Shown: positions 5,934 through 8,426 of the stretch, one piece after another
Layout: every line of letters starts with the position of its first letter
Position numbering within the stretch: the stretch's first letter is position 1
Source: JAYZVT01 sp050248375
GTDB taxonomy: Bacteria; Pseudomonadota; Alphaproteobacteria; Rhizobiales; Methyloligellaceae
Direction of reading: 5' to 3'
Length of the DNA: 8,426 nucleotides
NCBI GenBank assembly: GCA_050248375.1
Contig: JBFWSL010000177.1
Coordinates: 1 to 8,426, forward strand
Notes under the pieces: generated by a model
The model's database searches: none
Seen by the model: the letters and a program-made list of their open reading frames with translations, nothing else
Told to the model about the DNA's origin: nothing
Position numbers and translations under genes: made by a program

Positions 5934-7274
5934 ATGTTCGACAAGATACTGATCGCCAACCGTGGAGAGATCGCGCTGCGCATCCTGCGCGCGTGCAAGG
6001 AACTCGGCATCGCCAGCGTCGCCATCCACTCCACCGCGGATTCCGACGCCATGCACGTGAAGCTTGCCGACGAGGCGGTGTGCATCGGCCCGCCTCCCGC
6101 CGCCAAGAGCTACCTCAACATCCCCCAGATACTGGCCGCCTGCGAGATCACCGGCGCGGAAGCCGTGCACCCGGGCTACGGCTTCCTGTCGGAGAACGCC
6201 CGCTTCGCCGAGATCCTCGAGGAGCACAAGCTTACCTTCATCGGCCCGACGTCCGAGCACATCCGCATTATGGGCGACAAGATCAAGGCCAAGGAGACCG
6301 CGGTCGCCCTCGGCCTGCCCGTCGTGCCCGGCTCCAGCGGCGCGGTGTCGTCCGACGACGAGGCCACCCGTATCGCGGGCGGGATCGGCTTCCCGGTGCT
6401 GATCAAGGCCGCCGCCGGCGGCGGTGGCCGCGGCATGAAGGTGGCCCAGACCCCGGCCGACCTGAAGCAGGCGCTCTCCACCGCGCGCTCCGAGGCGAAG
6501 GCGGCTTTCGGCGACGACACCGTCTACATCGAGAAATACCTGGCCAAGCCGCGCCATATCGAGATTCAGGTGCTTGGCGACGGCCGGGGCAACGCCGTGC
6601 ACCTCGGCGAGCGCGACTGCTCGCTCCAGCGCCGTCACCAGAAGGTCTGGGAGGAGGCTCCCTCCCCCGCCCTCAACGCCGCGGAGCGCGTGCGCATTGG
6701 CGAGATCGTCGCCAACGCCATGCGCAAGCTCGGCTACCGCGGCGTCGGCACGGTCGAGTTCCTTTACGAAAATGGCGAGTTCTACTTCATCGAGATGAAC
6801 ACCCGCCTGCAGGTCGAGCATCCGGTGACGGAGATGATCACCGGCATCGACCTGGTCATCGAACAGATCCGCATCGCCGCCGGCGCGTCCCTGGGCTACA
6901 CCCAGAAGGACGTGCGCTTCGAGGGCCACGCCATCGAATGCCGCATCAATGCCGAGAACGCCCGCACCTTCACCCCCTCGCCCGGGCGCATCAACCAGTT
7001 CCATCAGCCCGGCGGCCTCGGCGTGCGCGTGGATTCCGGCGCCTATGCCGGCTATGTCATCCCGCCCTATTACGACAGCCTCATCGGCAAGCTGACCGTG
7101 CACGCGCGCACGCGCAACGAATGCATGATGCGCCTGCGCCGGGCGCTCGGCGAGTTCGTCATCGAGGGCATCGAGACGACCATCCCGCTGTTCTCCTCGC
7201 TGATATCGGAACCGGATATCGTGAACGGCGCCTACGACATTCACTGGCTCGAAAATTATCTCAAACAGCCTTAG
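5934..7274 (+). CDS. accC: Biotin carboxylase subunit of acetyl-CoA carboxylase
   Basis: AccC uses ATP and bicarbonate to carboxylate the biotin on AccB. The 446-residue length is close to E. coli AccC (449), and the protein aligns without gaps in key places. It opens with MFDKILIANRGEIALRI. ATP-binding Lys116 and Lys159 and the glycine-rich GGGGRGM loop (162-168) are present. The catalytic set includes His208, Lys237 in QRRHQK, Glu275, Glu287 and Asn289 in EMNTRLQVEHPVTE, Arg291, Glu295 and Arg337. It lacks carboxyltransferase and biotinyl domains, so it is the separate subunit rather than a fused acyl-CoA or pyruvate carboxylase. The partner AccB is encoded 21 nt upstream. The ribosome binding site is weak (GCAGG), which fits translational coupling to accB. 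Confidence 0.98.
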   Translation: MFDKILIANRGEIALRILRACKELGIASVAIHSTADSDAMHVKLADEAVCIGPPPAAKSYLNIPQILAACEITGAEAVHPGYGFLSENARFAEILEEHKLTFIGPTSEHIRIMGDKIKAKETAVALGLPVVPGSSGAVSSDDEATRIAGGIGFPVLIKAAAGGGGRGMKVAQTPADLKQALSTARSEAKAAFGDDTVYIEKYLAKPRHIEIQVLGDGRGNAVHLGERDCSLQRRHQKVWEEAPSPALNAAERVRIGEIVANAMRKLGYRGVGTVEFLYENGEFYFIEMNTRLQVEHPVTEMITGIDLVIEQIRIAAGASLGYTQKDVRFEGHAIECRINAENARTFTPSPGRINQFHQPGGLGVRVDSGAYAGYVIPPYYDSLIGKLTVHARTRNECMMRLRRALGEFVIEGIETTIPLFSSLISEPDIVNGAYDIHWLENYLKQP

Positions 7275-7305
7275 ACTCCGGAGCCTGAAACTCTCGCAAG
7301 GAGTC
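7274..7305 (+). promoter_or_regulatory. Inverted repeat able to mask the aat ribosome binding site
   Basis: GACTCC (7274-7279, beginning at the last base of the accC stop codon) is complementary to GGAGTC (7300-7305), which overlaps the AAGGAG ribosome binding site (7298-7303) of aat. The 6-bp stem closes a 20-nt loop. Ribosomes ending accC translation would cover the left arm, so the layout could couple aat translation to accC. CTCCGGAG (7276-7283) is a competing self-complementary word. This is a short structure and only a suggestion. Confidence 0.3.
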
Positions 7306-7315
7306 CGGCGGGCCC

Positions 7316-8011
7316 ATGACGACAATCAACGACATGACGGTGGAGATAACGCCGCAGGTGTTGTTGAAGGCCTATGGCTGCGGCATTTTCCCCATGGCCG
7401 AGAGCGCGGGCGATCCGGCGCTCTACTGGATCGAGCCCGAGCGTCGCGGCATCCTGCCCCTCGACAGCATCCACGTACCCAGGCGTCTCGCCCGCACCAT
7501 CCGCCAGCACAAGTTCGAAATCCGCATCGACAGCGACTTCGAGCGGGTCATCGAGGGCTGCGCCGCGTCCCGTCCGGGCCGCCGCTCCACCTGGATCAAC
7601 TCCCGCATCCGGTCGCTCTATGCGGAACTGTTCGCCATGGGCCACTGCCACACGGTCGAGGCCTGGCGCGAGGGAAGAATGGTCGGAGGCCTGTACGGCG
7701 TCGCGCTTGGCCGCGCCTTTTTCGGGGAGAGCATGTTCTCGCGCGAGCGCGACGCCTCGAAGACGGCGCTCGTCCACCTGACGGCACGCCTGATAAAGGG
7801 CGGCTTCGTCCTGCTGGATACCCAGTTCGTCACCGAGCACCTGCTGAATTTCGGCGCGGTGGAAGTGCAGCGCGCGGAGTTTCAGCGCCTGTTGGAGGGC
7901 GCGCTTTCCACCGGTGCGGGAGATTTCTCCGCGTTGCCCGTCGACGCCTGTCCCGGCTCGGTGCTGCAACTGGTCAGCCATACGTCGAACACCGGATGCT
8001 CCACGGCGTGA
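7316..8011 (+). CDS. aat: Leucyl/phenylalanyl-tRNA--protein transferase
   Basis: Aat transfers Leu or Phe from aminoacyl-tRNA to proteins with N-terminal Arg or Lys, marking them for ClpS/ClpAP degradation (N-end rule). The 231-residue protein matches the family in length (E. coli 234). Signatures are LLKAYGCGIFPMAES, YWIEPERRGILPLD, Trp93 in STWI, HTVEAW, Glu138 in FFGESMFS and Gln170 in LLDTQFVTEHL, the last two in the known active-site positions. The conserved end LQLVSHTS (217-224; TQTS in many relatives) is followed by seven extra residues. AAGGAG lies 12 nt before the ATG at 7316, a long spacing, and an in-frame ATG at 7334 is an alternative. It follows accC by 41 nt in the same direction. 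Its last 130 bp overlap the DUF2155 gene on the other strand. Confidence 0.96.
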   Translation: MTTINDMTVEITPQVLLKAYGCGIFPMAESAGDPALYWIEPERRGILPLDSIHVPRRLARTIRQHKFEIRIDSDFERVIEGCAASRPGRRSTWINSRIRSLYAELFAMGHCHTVEAWREGRMVGGLYGVALGRAFFGESMFSRERDASKTALVHLTARLIKGGFVLLDTQFVTEHLLNFGAVEVQRAEFQRLLEGALSTGAGDFSALPVDACPGSVLQLVSHTSNTGCSTA

Positions 8012-8385
8012 AGGCCGGGGCTTTCCGCGTACATCCAGCCGGTGAATATCCGCTGCGTCTCGCCGCTGAGCTTGATCTCGTCGACTTCCACGAAGGCGGC
8101 GGTGTGCGGCGGCTCCGTCGGCGGACGCGAGTGGCAGACCCGCGGCGTGATCTTCAGCGCACCGAATTTCACCGTATTGCCGATGGGTATGGACAGCGGT
8201 GAGATACGCGCCGTGACCTTGTCCAGCGCCGCGAACACCGCGACGGGATTTTCGATGATCTCCGCCCTCGCCTCGTCCAGTCCCGGCGGGACCAGCACGA
8301 GACCGGCCGCGAGCGCGAGGCCAAGCCGCGCGCATGCGCGGTCTTGCGGCAAGTCTGTCGGATTTGGCTGGTCAGTGATGGTCAT
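7882..8385 (-). CDS. DUF2155-family exported protein
   Basis: The 167-residue protein belongs to DUF2155, a family of unknown function that is mainly alphaproteobacterial. The core is recognisable at residues 46-140: NPVAVFAALDKVTARIS, GALKITPRVCHSRPPTEPPHTAAFVEVDE, RIFTGWMYAESPGLHAVEHPVFDVWLTSC. Two conserved cysteines (84 and 140) could form a disulfide. Hydrophobic residues 21-34 and the ARA-E boundary near 41 suggest a signal peptide and a periplasmic location. Residues 141-167 are a low-complexity Ser/Pro/Glu tail. In its frame a TAA lies at 8419-8421, so the ATG at 8385 is the first good start; no strong ribosome binding site is visible, and a TTG shortly downstream (codon 12) is possible. 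Position beside aat is, as I recall, common in alphaproteobacteria, but no function follows from that. Its 3' end runs antiparallel into aat. Confidence 0.92.
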   Translation of the reverse strand: MTITDQPNPTDLPQDRACARLGLALAAGLVLVPPGLDEARAEIIENPVAVFAALDKVTARISPLSIPIGNTVKFGALKITPRVCHSRPPTEPPHTAAFVEVDEIKLSGETQRIFTGWMYAESPGLHAVEHPVFDVWLTSCSTEPGQASTGNAEKSPAPVESAPSNRR

Positions 8386-8426
8386 CGATTCGGTTCTGGC
8401 AGGGCGGGCCGACGCTTAATCCTGTT

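Noticed and set aside
5246..7288. 680-codon plus-strand frame overlapping aroQ, accB and accC
   Set aside because: It is a shifted-frame shadow of conserved genes. The product is Arg/Pro/Gly-rich low complexity with no domain.
4779..7325. Very long open frame on the minus strand (848 codons)
   Set aside because: It lies wholly antisense to the end of the DsbA-like gene, aroQ, accB and accC, which are unmistakable. Long antisense frames are expected where codon third positions are mostly G or C. Its translation is Gly/Ala/His/Val/Asp-rich and has no recognisable motif.
8383..8426. Tail of another minus-strand gene upstream of DUF2155
   Set aside because: One frame stays open to a TGA overlapping the DUF2155 ATG (ATGA) and another ends at TAA at 8419-8421. 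About 40 bp is too little to tell whether either is coding, and neither short peptide is recognisable.
1..8426. tRNA, rRNA, CRISPR, insertion sequence or prophage signals
   Set aside because: Genes are tightly packed housekeeping genes with uniform composition. I saw no repeat arrays, transposase motifs or RNA-gene cloverleaf.

Overview
The window is ordinary chromosomal DNA from a GC-rich alphaproteobacterium. By eye it is about two-thirds G+C, with strong G/C preference at third codon positions. The gene order points the same way: rne end, M48 metalloprotease, thioredoxin-fold (DsbA/ScsC-like) protein, aroQ, accB, accC, aat, and a convergent DUF2155 gene. This run resembles neighbourhoods I recall from Rhizobiales and Rhodospirillales. 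I cannot name the genus. I see no phage, transposon, CRISPR, tRNA or rRNA signal.

Layout. (1) 3-1088, plus strand: the last 361 codons of ribonuclease E, with the Zn-link cysteines, the small domain, a long charged arginine-rich tail and a C-terminal GGWWQRR peptide that probably docks PNPase. (2) 1096-1145: a very long perfect hairpin between convergent genes, whose right arm encodes the end of the next gene. (3) 1126-2304, minus strand: a fold-type I PLP aminotransferase of unknown substrate. (4) 2305-2574: a divergent intergenic region with a candidate sigma70 promoter for the plus-strand genes and a small GAAA-loop hairpin. (5) 2575-4831: a two-gene envelope unit, a BepA-like M48 zinc protease with TPRs followed by a membrane-anchored disulfide oxidoreductase/isomerase. 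It is closed by a textbook intrinsic terminator at 4891-4916. (6) 4959-8011: aroQ, accB, accC and aat, closely spaced and probably one transcript. (7) 7882-8385, minus strand: an exported DUF2155 protein whose 3' end overlaps aat by 130 bp.

How the genes fit together. The protease and the thiol oxidoreductase both act in the periplasm and would suit quality control of outer-membrane proteins. accB and accC encode the biotin carrier and biotin carboxylase halves of acetyl-CoA carboxylase (first step of fatty acid synthesis). aroQ supplies a shikimate-pathway step. aat attaches Leu/Phe to N-termini for N-end-rule degradation. RNase E, ACC and AroQ are housekeeping functions.

I found no undescribed multi-gene system. 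The points most worth a second look are structural: the hairpin built from the aminotransferase's last codons, the antiparallel aat/DUF2155 coding overlap in which both conserved ends lie on the same DNA, the RNase E tail, and the extra C-terminal cysteine pair of the DsbA-like protein.
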